A stretch of 43,954 nucleotides of DNA from Mesoaciditoga sp. Lineage in GTDB: Bacteria; Thermotogota; Thermotogae; Mesoaciditogales; Mesoaciditogaceae. The translations under genes were made by a program, and so were the position numbers. The stretch spans positions 1 to 43,954 of the forward strand of contig WFYR01000094.1 in assembly GCA_015489955.1 (NCBI GenBank), written 5' to 3'. The notes beneath the pieces were generated by a model. It saw only the letters and a list, made by a program, of their open reading frames with translations. It made no database searches and was not told the DNA's origin. This document shows, piece after piece, positions 1-8,910 of the stretch; position 1 is the first letter of the stretch; every line of letters starts with the position of its first letter.

Positions 1-1
1 A

Positions 2-562
2 CTCATAAGGTATGAGCAGGTAGACACAACGCTGGCCATGATAGTTGGATGGTTTGTTAACATTTCAATGATAGCCGTAGCTGCCGCTGTTTTTTTCAAA
101 CATCACATACTCGTGGACAGCCTTTCGCAAGCTTCTGAAACGCTCAAGCCCATTGCAGGACCACTTGCTCAACTTCTTTTCGCAATTGCTCTTTTATTTG
201 CGGGTATAAGCTCTTCCACAACTTCTTCTATGGCAGAGGCAAACGTTATAACCGGTTACTTTGGAAAAAATGAAGATCCGAAAAGCGCGTTTTATCGAAT
301 TTCGCTTATCGTAACGTCCATTCCCGCATTTTTCATAATCTTGTTTAGCAAGAGCTTTTACAACTTGCTAATATTCAGCCAGATTGTTTTAAGCGTCCAA
401 CTTCCATTTACGATAATTCCACTCATATTGTTATCGGCAAATCCGAAAATCATGGGAAAATTCAAACTCAGCAAATTGCAGCTTGTTGTATCCAGCGTAA
501 TAGCAATCGTGGTAATAGGTTTGAATATCTTCCTTATAAAACAAACCTTTGGGGGAGGATAA
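2..562 (+). CDS. Nramp-family divalent metal transporter, C-terminal part (cut by window edge)
   Basis: The reading frame is open from base 2, upstream of the first ATG at 38, so this is the last ~186 residues of a longer protein. It holds about five hydrophobic membrane segments. The segment reading DTTLAMIVG, the stretch LFAGISSSTTSSMAE and the segment SQIVLSVQLPFTIIPL match the C-terminal half of Nramp/MntH proton-coupled Mn2+/Fe2+ transporters of the cytoplasmic membrane. The N-terminal DPGN metal-binding helix lies outside the window, so the exact metal cannot be judged. It is followed 2 nt later by a UspA gene, probably co-transcribed. The family call is confident. Confidence 0.85.
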   Translation, partial: LIRYEQVDTTLAMIVGWFVNISMIAVAAAVFFKHHILVDSLSQASETLKPIAGPLAQLLFAIALLFAGISSSTTSSMAEANVITGYFGKNEDPKSAFYRISLIVTSIPAFFIILFSKSFYNLLIFSQIVLSVQLPFTIIPLILLSANPKIMGKFKLSKLQLVVSSVIAIVVIGLNIFLIKQTFGGG

Positions 563-564
563 AG

Positions 565-975
565 ATGTACGAAAAAATCCTTGTACCACTTGATGAAACT
601 GAAAACGATGACATGATAATAAAACATCTTTTGGAATTGGCAAAGATACATAACTCAGAGATTTTTTTAATAAGGGTCATACATCTACACACAAGAGATG
701 AATTGACATTCGAAACCGCTAAAACTGAAGAATATCTCAAAGAAAAGATGGATGTATTCAAAAAAGCAGGCATCCACTGCCGTTCTCTAATAGAATATGG
801 GGAACCAGAACACTTAATTCCAGAAAAGGCCAAAGAGTTGAACGTAGATCTTATCGCAATGGCCACTCATGGACACAATTGGTTAATTGATATACTTTTT
901 GGAAGTGTGGCCCATAAGGTAAGGCACACGGTTTCGATACCCGTTCTCATGATAAAGGGAAAGCGTCATCGTTAA
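565..975 (+). CDS. Universal stress protein, UspA family
   Basis: A 136-residue single-domain UspA fold. The N-terminus MYEKILVPLDETEND is the typical first strand with the ATP-binding Asp region. The C-terminal THGHN...FGSVAHKVRHTVSIPVLMIK corresponds to the G-2X-G-9X-G(S/T) nucleotide loop, though the first glycines are not perfectly conserved. The ATG lies just after a GGGGGAGG Shine-Dalgarno that overlaps the end of the transporter gene, so the pair looks like one operon. Small Usp proteins encoded next to membrane transporters often serve as nucleotide-responsive partners; that role here is inference. Confidence 0.85.
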   Translation: MYEKILVPLDETENDDMIIKHLLELAKIHNSEIFLIRVIHLHTRDELTFETAKTEEYLKEKMDVFKKAGIHCRSLIEYGEPEHLIPEKAKELNVDLIAMATHGHNWLIDILFGSVAHKVRHTVSIPVLMIKGKRHR

Positions 976-980
976 TATAG

Positions 981-1093
981 ATTCACATTACATCTCAACG
1001 TTACGAAGCATTTCAAAAAGAAATTAAATCTCACCCTCGAAATACTTGTCAGAACGGATCCGTTCAGGGCTTCAAAAAAAATTGCCTTGCTCG
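981..1093 (+). repeat. Dispersed intergenic element, copy A (decayed)
   Basis: This stretch aligns with the element at 8911-9045. It shares the TTACGAAGCATTTCAAAAAG block, the core AGAACGGATCCGTTC at 1051-1065, and the following GGGCTTCAAAAAAAATTG. The left terminus is degraded and the right terminus fades after about 1093. It lies between the convergent uspA-like and hutU genes. The remaining bases up to the hutU terminator (about 1094-1203) hold nothing I can identify. Confidence 0.7.
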
Positions 1094-1203
1094 CTTGGAA
1101 ATCGAGTTCTGAGATAAAAATGTTGTATTCAATGCTTGAATGTTCTCATAAAGTAATTGATACCTTTCACACTCTTCATATAGTTTCTTATTTAGGGAAT
1201 AAC

Positions 1204-1231
1204 CATAAAAATTGGCGGGCCTGAGCCCGCC
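1204..1231 (-). terminator. Rho-independent terminator of hutU
   Basis: On the minus strand GGCGGGC-TCAG-GCCCGCC (7 perfect GC pairs, loop of 4) is followed by an AATTTTTAT tract. It begins just past the hutU stop codon. Confidence 0.9.
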
Positions 1232-1240
1232 GAGTAATCC

Positions 1241-2896
1241 TTATTTCAACATCGGAATGTCGATGCCTTTTTCTTTGGCCGTTTTTATGGCTATTTCGTA
1301 TCCCGCATCTGCGTGCCTGGCAACTCCGCTACCAGGATCGTTGTTAAGCACTCTGGAAAGTTTTTCATCTTCCAATTTTGTGCCGTCTGCCACACAAACC
1401 ATTCCAGCGTGAATTGAGTATCCTATACCAACTCCTCCGCCGTGATGGACGGAAACCCACGTCGCTCCAGATGCGGTATTCAACAAAGCGTTAAGTATTG
1501 GCCAATCGGCTATGGCATCAGAGCCGTCTTTCATGGCCTCTGTTTCCCTATATGGAGATGCTACTGAACCGGTATCATGATGATCTCTACCTATAACTAT
1601 AGGAGCTTTCAACTTGCCGTCTCTTACCATTTTGTTTATCTCGAGCCCAAATTGTTCTCTTTCACCTTGTCCAAGCCAGCAAATTCTGGCTGGTAACCCC
1701 TGCCAGTGAACTTTCTCATGGGCCATCTTTATCCATCTTTTCAGATGATCATCGTATGGGAAGAGTTTCAAAACAACTTCGTCTGTTTTGTAAATGTCTT
1801 CCGGATCGCCTGAAAGTGCTACCCATCTGAACGGACCTTTACCTTCACTGAAAAGTGGCCTTATATACTCGGGTACGTATCCAACAATTTCGAATGCGTC
1901 TTTTGCACCTTGATCGTAAGCGTTTCTTCTAATGTTATTTCCATACTCAAAAGCTTTCGCGCCCTGGCGTTGCATTTCAACCATTGCTTCTACGTGTTTG
2001 ACCATCGACTCGTACACACGTTTCAGATAGCCTTCTTTATCTTTTTCTCTCATCTCGTTTGCTTCTTCCATGGACATTCCAGCTGGAATGTAACCGTAAA
2101 GTGGGTCATGAGCGGACGTCTGATCGGTCACGATATCTGGAATGAATCCTTCTTTAACCATTCTTGGCAACACATCCGCCGCGTTTGCCAGAAGGCCTAT
2201 GGAAAGAGGTTCTCTTTTCTTTTTTGCTTCTTTTGCCATTTTCAAAGCTTCTTCGTAAGAATCCGTCCATGTATCCAAATATGCGGTTTTTAACCTTCTG
2301 TCTATCATCCTTTTATTTACTTCTACATCTATAACAACGCCATCGTTCAGCGTAACGGCCAACGGCTGTGCTCCTCCCATTTCTCCAAGACCCGCTGTAA
2401 CTGTTATAGTGCCGGCAAGCGTTCCATTAAAGTATTTTTGCGCAACGGCGTACAAGACTTCATACGTTCCTTGTAATATCCCCTGAGTTCCTATGTATAT
2501 CCAACTTCCTGCGGTCATTTGCCCAAACATTATAAGCCCTCGTTCCTCGAGTTCTCGGAAATAATCCCAATTTGCCCACTTTGGAACGAGAAGAGAATTC
2601 GCTATTAAAACACGAGGTGCCCATTCGTTAGTTTTGAAAACGGCAACCGGTTTTCCGGATTGAACTAACATGGTTTCATCCGTGTTCAGCCTCTTGAGAG
2701 TTTCAATGATGGCGTCAAACGCATCCCAATTTCTAGCAGCGCGCCCCGTTCCACCGTATACTATAAGGTGTTCCGGATCTCTTGCTACCTCTGGATCTAA
2801 GTTGTTCATTATCATTCTCATTGGAGCTTCTGTTTGCCAACTCTTACATGTGAGCTCCGTACCCCGTGGTGCCCTAACAACTCGTGGTCCTGACAT
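1241..2896 (-). CDS. hutU: Urocanate hydratase (urocanase)
   Basis: Catalyses the NAD+-dependent hydration of urocanate to imidazolonepropionate, the second step of histidine breakdown; cytosolic. It has 551 residues, the usual family length. Visible family blocks are [16 protein letters not shown] near the N-terminus, [20 protein letters not shown], the NAD site [12 protein letters not shown], the catalytic-cysteine region [14 protein letters not shown] and [19 protein letters not shown]. An ATG at 2914 is in frame but overlaps the Shine-Dalgarno AAGGAGGGAG itself. The ATG at 2896, six bases after that site, is therefore taken as the start. No hutH, hutI, hutG or ftcD is present in the window, so histidine ammonia-lyase must be encoded elsewhere. 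It is transcribed alone and ends in a strong terminator. Confidence 0.97.
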   Translation of the reverse strand: MSGPRVVRAPRGTELTCKSWQTEAPMRMIMNNLDPEVARDPEHLIVYGGTGRAARNWDAFDAIIETLKRLNTDETMLVQSGKPVAVFKTNEWAPRVLIANSLLVPKWANWDYFRELEERGLIMFGQMTAGSWIYIGTQGILQGTYEVLYAVAQKYFNGTLAGTITVTAGLGEMGGAQPLAVTLNDGVVIDVEVNKRMIDRRLKTAYLDTWTDSYEEALKMAKEAKKKREPLSIGLLANAADVLPRMVKEGFIPDIVTDQTSAHDPLYGYIPAGMSMEEANEMREKDKEGYLKRVYESMVKHVEAMVEMQRQGAKAFEYGNNIRRNAYDQGAKDAFEIVGYVPEYIRPLFSEGKGPFRWVALSGDPEDIYKTDEVVLKLFPYDDHLKRWIKMAHEKVHWQGLPARICWLGQGEREQFGLEINKMVRDGKLKAPIVIGRDHHDTGSVASPYRETEAMKDGSDAIADWPILNALLNTASGATWVSVHHGGGVGIGYSIHAGMVCVADGTKLEDEKLSRVLNNDPGSGVARHADAGYEIAIKTAKEKGIDIPMLK

Positions 2897-2932
2897 ATTT
2901 GCTCCCTCCTTCATGAATGAATGCTTAATTCT

Positions 2933-2938
2933 ATTCTA
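2933..2938 (-). promoter_or_regulatory. Candidate -10 box of hutU
   Basis: TAGAAT on the minus strand, 37 bases upstream of the chosen hutU start. No convincing -35 box is seen, so this is tentative. Confidence 0.4.
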
Positions 2939-2984
2939 CACCATAAAAAATAAAAAGAAAACACTTGTCGATTCATTTTAAAGC

Positions 2985-3013
2985 TTGAAAAATAAATCTT
3001 AGCGTGGTAGAAT
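2985..3013 (+). promoter_or_regulatory. Sigma-70 type promoter of the btuFCD riboswitch transcript
   Basis: TTGAAA at 2985-2990 and TAGAAT at 3008-3013 are separated by exactly 17 bp. TGG precedes the -10 (extended -10). The predicted start near 3020 coincides with the first base of the cobalamin aptamer. Confidence 0.8.
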
Positions 3014-3020
3014 AACTCTG

Positions 3021-3171
3021 AAACAGGTACGAAGAGTTTAAAAGGGAAGACCGGTGAAAATCCGGCGCGGTCCCGCCACTGTAATCGGGGACGATATCCG
3101 CACGATGCCACTGGAAAAACCGGGAAGGCGCGGATGGAGGAAGAACCGAGAGCCAGGAGACCTGCCTGTTT
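3021..3171 (+). promoter_or_regulatory. Cobalamin (AdoCbl) riboswitch aptamer
   Basis: The closing stem pairs AAACAGG (3021-3027) with CCTGTTT (3165-3171). The hallmarks are present in order: GGTGAAAATCC, GCGGTCCCGCCACTGT, GCCACTGG, and the B12 box AGCCAGGAGACCTGCC at 3151-3166. Downstream, ATACC and GGTAT segments (about 3176-3207) can form an alternative hairpin before the terminator at 3225. This suggests transcriptional control that lowers btuFCD expression when B12 is plentiful. Confidence 0.96.
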
Positions 3172-3224
3172 CCAGATACCCTCCCACTCGGAGAAAGTGT
3201 GTGGTATGGTTAAAAAGGGAAACC

Positions 3225-3256
3225 AGCCGACTAAAAAAGTCGGCTTTTTATTTTTT
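3225..3256 (+). terminator. Riboswitch-controlled terminator
   Basis: AGCCGACT-AAAAA-AGTCGGCT, an 8-bp perfect stem, followed by TTTTTATTTTTT. It lies between the aptamer and the btuF ribosome-binding site, making it the expression platform. Confidence 0.9.
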
Positions 3257-3274
3257 AAAAAAGGAGGTTTTGCT

Positions 3275-4165
3275 ATGAAAAAGTATTTGATAGTTAGTGT
3301 GATACTCGTTTTGGCGTTCACAATGCTTTTTGCCGTGCAGTACCCTTTAACGTTAGTTGACGATGCCGGACACGTAGTTACATTCAATTCGGCACCTCAA
3401 AGAGTTATCAGTGCAGCACCTTCCATAACGGATTTCTTATTGGAATTAGGATATTCCAAAAATTTGGTTGGGGTAACGAAGTATGACTCTTACACAAAGG
3501 CAACGAACATTGGCTTAATGTACCCATTGAACATGGAAAAAATTCTTTCTTTGAGACCAGATGTGGTTTTCATGTTTGGCGGATTCCAGCTTTCACAGTA
3601 CCAACGTCTTACAAAGATAGGCGTGAAAGCATTCGTTTTAAATGCAAATAATCTTGATGGAGTGTACAGAGATCTAATGGATGTGGCAACCATTATGGGA
3701 GAACCACAAAAGGGGCAAAAACTTGTGTCTGCGTTAAAAGAAAAGGTCTTAAAGATTTCAAAGGCGGCTTACAATGTGCCGATTGACAAAAGACCAAAGG
3801 TTTTTTACGGCAGCGCTGGAAAACAGATTTGGACGGCTGGAATGGGCTCTTTTTTAAATCAAATTATATCCTTAGCCGGTGGTGTTAACGTTACAGGTAA
3901 TTACGCCGGACCTAACGGATGGCTGCCTGTAAGCCCGGAATTTGTAGTTTCACAAAACCCTGACATCATATTGGTACCATACTACGCTCCAAATGGGCAA
4001 AAAGCGGCTATTAAAGCTTTTGAAAGCTATCCCGCTTTTAAAGATCTCAAAGCCGTTAAAGAAGGACATGTTTATGCTATAAATGGAAATATCGCATCGC
4101 AGCCCAACACAAAGCTCGTAGGGCTACTAGAAGAGCTTTACGATATTTTCAGCAAAGCATGGTAA
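3275..4165 (+). CDS. btuF: Cobalamin ABC transporter substrate-binding protein
   Basis: A 296-residue periplasmic or envelope-exposed binding protein of the BtuF/FepB class. A basic and hydrophobic N-terminus (about residues 1-22) is a signal sequence. No lipobox cysteine is seen, so it is either cleaved free or kept as an anchor. The motif PQRVISAAPSITDFLLELGY and the later NPDIILVPYY segment are typical of this fold. The start is fixed by the AAGGAGG site 7 bases before the ATG. The frame stays open upstream through the riboswitch, but that extension has no value. It overlaps btuC by 7 bp. The B12 riboswitch directly upstream supports corrinoid over iron-siderophore as substrate. Confidence 0.92.
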   Translation: MKKYLIVSVILVLAFTMLFAVQYPLTLVDDAGHVVTFNSAPQRVISAAPSITDFLLELGYSKNLVGVTKYDSYTKATNIGLMYPLNMEKILSLRPDVVFMFGGFQLSQYQRLTKIGVKAFVLNANNLDGVYRDLMDVATIMGEPQKGQKLVSALKEKVLKISKAAYNVPIDKRPKVFYGSAGKQIWTAGMGSFLNQIISLAGGVNVTGNYAGPNGWLPVSPEFVVSQNPDIILVPYYAPNGQKAAIKAFESYPAFKDLKAVKEGHVYAINGNIASQPNTKLVGLLEELYDIFSKAW

Positions 4166-5163
4166 GGTTTAAAAGGGGAAGGGCCTTTTTGATCGCCCTC
4201 CCCATTTTAACGGCTTTTGTCCTACTGAATTTGGCATTTGGTTCTGTTTACATTCCCATCTCAGATATCATAAAAAGTTTGATAGGTATGAAGGTCTCTA
4301 ACGTTCAAAACGTTATCATATTGCAGCTTCGTCTTCCAAGAATTTTGCTTGGATTAGGCGTGGGTGCGGCATTGGCATCGACCGGTAACGCTTTTCAAGC
4401 CATGATGAAAAATCCATTGGCCGATCCATACATTCTTGGAGTTTCGTCTGGAGCGGCGTTTGGTGCCATTTTGATAAATGTTTTAGCGCAGATGTACAAC
4501 CCGAATTTGATATTTTACACGTGGATATTCGCCTTCATTTTCGGCATATTGGCCGCCGCTATAACTTATCTTGTGGCTAGAAAAAATGGAAAATTACCGG
4601 TAACAGAATTGATTTTAAGTGGTGTAATGGTAAATCTTCTTTTCAGCGCAGGGGTAACATTTTTGATAGTTTACGGATGGAGAAACGTTCAAATGACGTC
4701 TTTCTGGTTGCTTGGAAGTTTGTCAGGAAGCGGATGGAATTCTGTAATTTTGGTAGGAGTGGTTTCGATCGGAGTTTCGCTTTTTTTCACGTTAATTGGA
4801 AAATATCTGAATGCGATGACCGCAGGAGAAGAAGAAGCCATCCACGTTGGGGTAAGAGTAGAACTTTTAAAAGTTACCGTTTTCGTGGTTGGAACATTTG
4901 CCACTGCCGTGGCTGTTTCCGCATCCGGAATAATTGGTTTTGTCGGATTGATAATGCCCCACATAGCAAGACGCCTTTTTGGAACGGATCATAGAATTTC
5001 CATGCCGGCAAGCGCCGTGTTGGGAGGAGCGTTTTTAGTTGCATGTGATTCAATAGCCAGAACGGCTTTTACACCAGCGGAAATGCCAATAGGGACGATA
5101 ACCGCCTTAGTAGGTTCTCCAATATTTATATACATTCTCAGGAGGCGAAGAAAGGTTGTATGA
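4159..5163 (+). CDS. btuC: Cobalamin ABC transporter permease
   Basis: A 334-residue FecCD/BtuC family membrane subunit with about nine or ten hydrophobic segments. Diagnostic stretches are LQLRLPRILLGLGVGAALA, the motif NPLADPYILGVSSGAAFGA and GFVGLIMPHIARRLFGTDHR, the last being the coupling region that contacts the ATPase. The ATG lies inside the end of btuF, giving translational coupling. It imports corrinoid together with BtuF and BtuD under the same riboswitch. Confidence 0.95.
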   Translation: MVRFKRGRAFLIALPILTAFVLLNLAFGSVYIPISDIIKSLIGMKVSNVQNVIILQLRLPRILLGLGVGAALASTGNAFQAMMKNPLADPYILGVSSGAAFGAILINVLAQMYNPNLIFYTWIFAFIFGILAAAITYLVARKNGKLPVTELILSGVMVNLLFSAGVTFLIVYGWRNVQMTSFWLLGSLSGSGWNSVILVGVVSIGVSLFFTLIGKYLNAMTAGEEEAIHVGVRVELLKVTVFVVGTFATAVAVSASGIIGFVGLIMPHIARRLFGTDHRISMPASAVLGGAFLVACDSIARTAFTPAEMPIGTITALVGSPIFIYILRRRRKVV

Positions 5164-6004
5164 GATAGAGGTTAAAAATCTTGAATTTTCCTACAATGAA
5201 GGTAAAAAAGCCCTAAATGGTATAACTTTTTCCGTCAAAAAAGGGGAAATTATAGGAATAATAGGACCAAATGGATCTGGGAAGACCACGTTGGTAAAAG
5301 CGTTAAGCGCTATTTTGACTTATAAGGGCAGTGTAAAGGTGAAAGGTAAAGAAGTCAAAGAGTACTCAAAAAGAGAGTTCGCGCAATTGGTTGGCGTAGC
5401 TTCTCAAGAATTCACACCGGCCTACGACATGAAAGCGAAAGAAATAGTGGAAATGGGAAGAATTCCATACACTGGATTGCTTGGAAAATTGTCATCAAAA
5501 GATGATGAAATAGTTAAACACGCCTTTAAAGCGTTGGGAATAGAAAACCTTATGAACAGAATGTTTTATTCACTAAGTGGTGGAGAAAGGCAAATGGTCT
5601 ACGCTGCAAAAGTGTTTGCGCAGGACCCTGAAATACTCATTTTGGATGAAACAACTGCACATCTTGATATTGGTCACGTTGAAGTGCTATTGAATAAGAT
5701 ATTAAGAGCCTTCAAAAAAAGAAAGAAAACCGTTTTGGCAACATTTCACGATATAAATCAAGCGATCATCTTTTCAGACAAGCTACTTGTAATTAAAAAT
5801 GGAAAGTTATTCGCCAAAGGCTTCCCAAACGATGTGATCAACAAAAAACTCATTTACGAGGTTTATTCTGCTTCATGCTCAATAGTTAAACATCCACAGA
5901 GTGAAAAGGTGAATGTTCTCATGAATTTGGAAGATGAACGAAGTTATTTCCAATCTGAAGGTATCTTGAACCTATCCGAGAATCCCCAACAAGTTTTAAA
6001 ATAA
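5156..6004 (+). CDS. btuD: Cobalamin ABC transporter ATP-binding protein
   Basis: A 282-residue ABC ATPase with Walker A GPNGSGKT (37-44), signature LSGGERQ (140-146), Walker B ILILDE (160-165) and a D-loop/H-loop (TTAHLD, ATFHD). It begins at TTG 5156, eight bases overlapping btuC, with CAGGAGGCG as ribosome-binding site. The last 86 bp overlap the 3' end of the convergent ftsQ-like gene at 5919, so the two messages are mutually antisense there. No terminator separates them. Confidence 0.94.
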   Translation: MYEIEVKNLEFSYNEGKKALNGITFSVKKGEIIGIIGPNGSGKTTLVKALSAILTYKGSVKVKGKEVKEYSKREFAQLVGVASQEFTPAYDMKAKEIVEMGRIPYTGLLGKLSSKDDEIVKHAFKALGIENLMNRMFYSLSGGERQMVYAAKVFAQDPEILILDETTAHLDIGHVEVLLNKILRAFKKRKKTVLATFHDINQAIIFSDKLLVIKNGKLFAKGFPNDVINKKLIYEVYSASCSIVKHPQSEKVNVLMNLEDERSYFQSEGILNLSENPQQVLK

Positions 6005-6605
6005 CCTCTTCCGTACTGTTACTCAAATCAAATTTTTGCACTTTCACTGAGATTCCTCTGGTAAAGTACAGAGTTTTTTTCATTAAATCTACTTCTAAAA
6101 CTTCTTTTTTAAACCATAAAGGATACGACAGCACAACGCTTATATCCCGAACAATAGAAGTGTTTATTATCCTATAATCGTTAAAATTCTCACTTCCTAC
6201 GTCAAAAAAAATCTTGTATCCCGTTGCCTTGTACAATTCAGATGAAGGAATTTTTAAGAGGAAATACCCATCTTGAGAAATCAAAACGTATTCTCCATTA
6301 GCGTAAAGCACACAGCATATCTTTCTCTCTTTTACACTTAATAAGGCAATTCCCTTTCCTAAATACTTAATTGTATACGATTTTATGAATGGATCGTAAG
6401 GAACTTTCAATTTCGAAAGATGAACGCCGCCTATTGGCATTACGCTTGCTCTCAAGTAAGAGGGGTTGATGTAACTCAACCCCTTAATCTGTAAATTGTA
6501 TACAACCGGATCTAAACTTAAAGATAAAAGTGCTTTTATCAGAAGTAGAACTACGATGAAGCCTATTATTCCCAAAATAAAACGCGTTCTTACTGCAAAG
6601 CCCAT
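5919..6605 (-). CDS. FtsQ/DivIB-like single-pass protein with POTRA domain
   Basis: 228 residues: a short basic N-terminus, one membrane span (about 10-30), then an extracytoplasmic region. IKGLSYINPSYL followed by a strand reading YTIKYLGKGIALLSVKER and YVLISQDGYFL matches the POTRA-plus-beta arrangement of FtsQ/DivIB, which stabilises the FtsB-FtsL complex in the divisome. Sequence similarity is weak and rests on this pattern. The ATG is one base after the gyrB stop codon, so it is translated from the gyrB message. Its 3' end overlaps btuD tail to tail. Confidence 0.6.
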   Translation of the reverse strand: MGFAVRTRFILGIIGFIVVLLLIKALLSLSLDPVVYNLQIKGLSYINPSYLRASVMPIGGVHLSKLKVPYDPFIKSYTIKYLGKGIALLSVKERKICCVLYANGEYVLISQDGYFLLKIPSSELYKATGYKIFFDVGSENFNDYRIINTSIVRDISVVLSYPLWFKKEVLEVDLMKKTLYFTRGISVKVQKFDLSNSTEEVILKLVGDSRIGSRYLQIGNNFVHLPNS

Positions 6606-6606
6606 C

Positions 6607-8517
6607 TTACACGTCTATGTTAGTCGCGTTCAGCGCATGCCTTGTTATGAAATCTCTCCTGCTTTCCACATCATTTCCCATGAGTATCCTGAAAATATCG
6701 CTTGCATATTCCGCGTCTTCTATTTCTATCTTCATCATTTTTCTGGTTTCTGGGTTCATGGTTGTTTCCCACAGCTGTTCTGGATTCATTTCGCCAAGGC
6801 CCTTGTACCTTTGAACGTCAAATTTTTGACCGTTGGCCTTTAAATCATCGACTATTTTTTTCAATTCTTCATCCGAATAAGCGTATGAATGCTTTTTACC
6901 GTAACTAACTTTGTAAAGTGGAGGGACAGCGGCGTAGACTTTTCCCTCTTCTAACAGCGGTCTCATGTACCTGTAAAACAACGTCAACAGAAGAGTTCGT
7001 ATGTGGGCACCATCAACATCTGCATCTGTCATTATGACTATCCTATCATATCTCAGTTTGGAAATATCAAAATCCTGTCCTATATTCGTTCCTAAAGCAA
7101 CTATTATGTTGTTTATCTGCTCATTTTTGAGAAGCTTTTCCATGCTCGCTTTTTCAACGTTTAAAATTTTTCCTCTCAGTGGAAGTATGGCTTGAAGATT
7201 CCTATCCCTTCCCTGTTTTGCAGAACCTCCTGCCGAATCTCCTTCAACTATGAATATCTCGGAATTTTCCTTCCCACTCATCGTGCAATCCGCAAGTTTC
7301 CCGGGTAGTGATGTGCTTTCAAGCGCACTTTTCCTTCTCACCATTTCTCTGGCTTTTCTGGACGCTATACGTGCTGCCAGAGCCTGAGAAATCCTTTCCA
7401 AAATTCTCTTCAAATTTTTTTGATCTAATTCTAAAATTTCAGGAAGCCGGTCTTGCATGACGGAATTAACGACCTCTGTCACTTCTTCGTTACCAAGCTT
7501 AGCCTTCGTTTGCCCTTCAAATTGCGGTTCAGGTACCTTCACGCTAAGAACGGCAACCAGGCCTTCTCTGGTATCGCTTCCTCTAAAATTTTCAGAATCC
7601 TTTTTCAAAACTCCAAGTCGCCTCGCAAAGTCGTTCATTATCTTTGTTAAACTCCAGTGAAATGCCGTAACGTGTGTTCCACCCTCAACTGTGTTTATGT
7701 TGTTTACAAAAGCAACAAGATTTTCATCGTAATTGTTAGTGTAGGTAAACGCGCATTCAATTTCTACATTATTTTTCTTCCCAGAAAAATATATCGGTTC
7801 CTCAACGATCAATTTTGAAGTTCTTGAAAGGTATTTAACAAATTCTACTATTCCACCCTCATAGTGAAAAATTTTTCTGTAAGGTTCTTCTTCTCTCAGA
7901 TCGACAAACTCTATTGTCAAATTTTTGTTTAAAAATGCGAGTTCCATTAAACGATGTTCTACTATTTTCTTATCGAACTCTATAGTCCTGAATATTTCAG
8001 AATCTGGTTTAAACACACTCTTCGTACCGCTTCCGTTTGCTTCACCTATGATCTTTACTGGTTCAAGCGGCACACCGCGCTCGTACTTCTGATAATATAT
8101 CTTTCCATCTCTCTTTACGTAAACTTCCATCCATTCACTTAAAGCATTGACAACACTTGCACCAACGCCGTGAAGTCCTCCGCTTACCTTGTAAGTGCTT
8201 TGAGAGAACTTCGCGCCAGCGTGTAAGTCCGTCATAACAACTTCAAGTGCACTCTTATGTTCTTCCGGATGTTCATCCACAGGAATACCCCGACCGTTGT
8301 CTTCTATTGTGACGATAGATCCTGGTGCTATTTCAACTTTTACCCAATCACAAAAACCTGCCGTTGCTTCATCAACGCTGTTATCAACTATTTCATTTAT
8401 AAGATGGTGGAGACCTGCCGAACCTGTGGATCCTATATACATTCCGGGTCTTTTCCTTACAGCTTCCAACCCACGCAAAATCCTAATGCTTTCTGCATTG
8501 TAACCGTTGTTGTTCAT
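6607..8517 (-). CDS. gyrB: DNA gyrase subunit B
   Basis: A 636-residue type IIA topoisomerase ATPase subunit, full bacterial GyrB length. GHKL ATPase motifs are IVDNSVDEA, the motif DNGRGIPVD and GGLHGVGASVVNALS. The TOPRIM domain shows EGDSAGG (about residue 425) and DADVDGAHIRTLLL (about 497). The C-terminal QRYKGLGEMNPEQLWETTM is the conserved tail. With GyrA, encoded elsewhere, it introduces negative supercoils. The ATG follows an AGAGGTG site. It sits between a DciA-like gene and an FtsQ-like gene in a compact minus-strand operon. Confidence 0.98.
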   Translation of the reverse strand: MNNNGYNAESIRILRGLEAVRKRPGMYIGSTGSAGLHHLINEIVDNSVDEATAGFCDWVKVEIAPGSIVTIEDNGRGIPVDEHPEEHKSALEVVMTDLHAGAKFSQSTYKVSGGLHGVGASVVNALSEWMEVYVKRDGKIYYQKYERGVPLEPVKIIGEANGSGTKSVFKPDSEIFRTIEFDKKIVEHRLMELAFLNKNLTIEFVDLREEEPYRKIFHYEGGIVEFVKYLSRTSKLIVEEPIYFSGKKNNVEIECAFTYTNNYDENLVAFVNNINTVEGGTHVTAFHWSLTKIMNDFARRLGVLKKDSENFRGSDTREGLVAVLSVKVPEPQFEGQTKAKLGNEEVTEVVNSVMQDRLPEILELDQKNLKRILERISQALAARIASRKAREMVRRKSALESTSLPGKLADCTMSGKENSEIFIVEGDSAGGSAKQGRDRNLQAILPLRGKILNVEKASMEKLLKNEQINNIIVALGTNIGQDFDISKLRYDRIVIMTDADVDGAHIRTLLLTLFYRYMRPLLEEGKVYAAVPPLYKVSYGKKHSYAYSDEELKKIVDDLKANGQKFDVQRYKGLGEMNPEQLWETTMNPETRKMMKIEIEDAEYASDIFRILMGNDVESRRDFITRHALNATNIDV

Positions 8518-8528
8518 TTTACACCTCT

Positions 8529-8813
8529 TTACTTCATTCTTTTTACCTTCACATTATTCAAAAAAATTCCTTTTTCTTTGAACCAATCCAAAAAATCTGG
8601 AGCTTTAAATCTGAGTTCTGAAAGAACCACCGGATCTTTTGACCATATCTCCAAAGTTTCATTTTTAACAGAAACGTACGTCTTTGATGCCAAAAAATCA
8701 CTCACCATCTCTTTCCAGATGGCGTTGATCTGCACTCTCTTTTCCAGTTCCGAAAAAAAAGAATTCTTACTTGATAAAGCTTTCAAAACTTCGTCTATTC
8801 TGCGCTCTGACAC
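8529..8813 (-). CDS. DciA-like (DUF721) protein
   Basis: 94 residues with the DUF721 pattern: an N-terminal helical segment, then ...INAIWKEMVSDFLASKTYVSVKNETLEIWSKDPVVLSEL..., where a W before a short helix precedes alternating beta strands. DUF721/DciA proteins are the ancestral bacterial loaders of the replicative helicase DnaB and commonly lie beside recF/gyrB. Position next to gyrB supports this. The start is GTG at 8813. No Shine-Dalgarno is seen and a TGATATAAT box lies only 6 bases upstream, so the message may be leaderless. Confidence 0.7.
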   Translation of the reverse strand: MSERRIDEVLKALSSKNSFFSELEKRVQINAIWKEMVSDFLASKTYVSVKNETLEIWSKDPVVLSELRFKAPDFLDWFKEKGIFLNNVKVKRMK

Positions 8814-8818
8814 ATTTT

Positions 8819-8827
8819 ATTATATCA
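8819..8827 (-). promoter_or_regulatory. Extended -10 promoter of the dciA-gyrB operon
   Basis: TGATATAAT on the minus strand with a poor -35. The expected transcription start is around 8812-8813, at the GTG start codon itself. Confidence 0.65.
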
Positions 8828-8910
8828 CAAACGTAATGTTTTTATTGTTCGTGTGTACAAAGTATGTCGAAGCACAGACGAAGGTTGTGATAAACTATGG
8901 TTGTAATTTA

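Noticed and set aside
3134-3274. In-frame N-terminal extension of btuF through the riboswitch leader
   Set aside because: The extension would be translated from riboswitch and terminator sequence, lacks a ribosome-binding site, and the signal peptide begins at the ATG at 3275 with AAGGAGG ahead of it.
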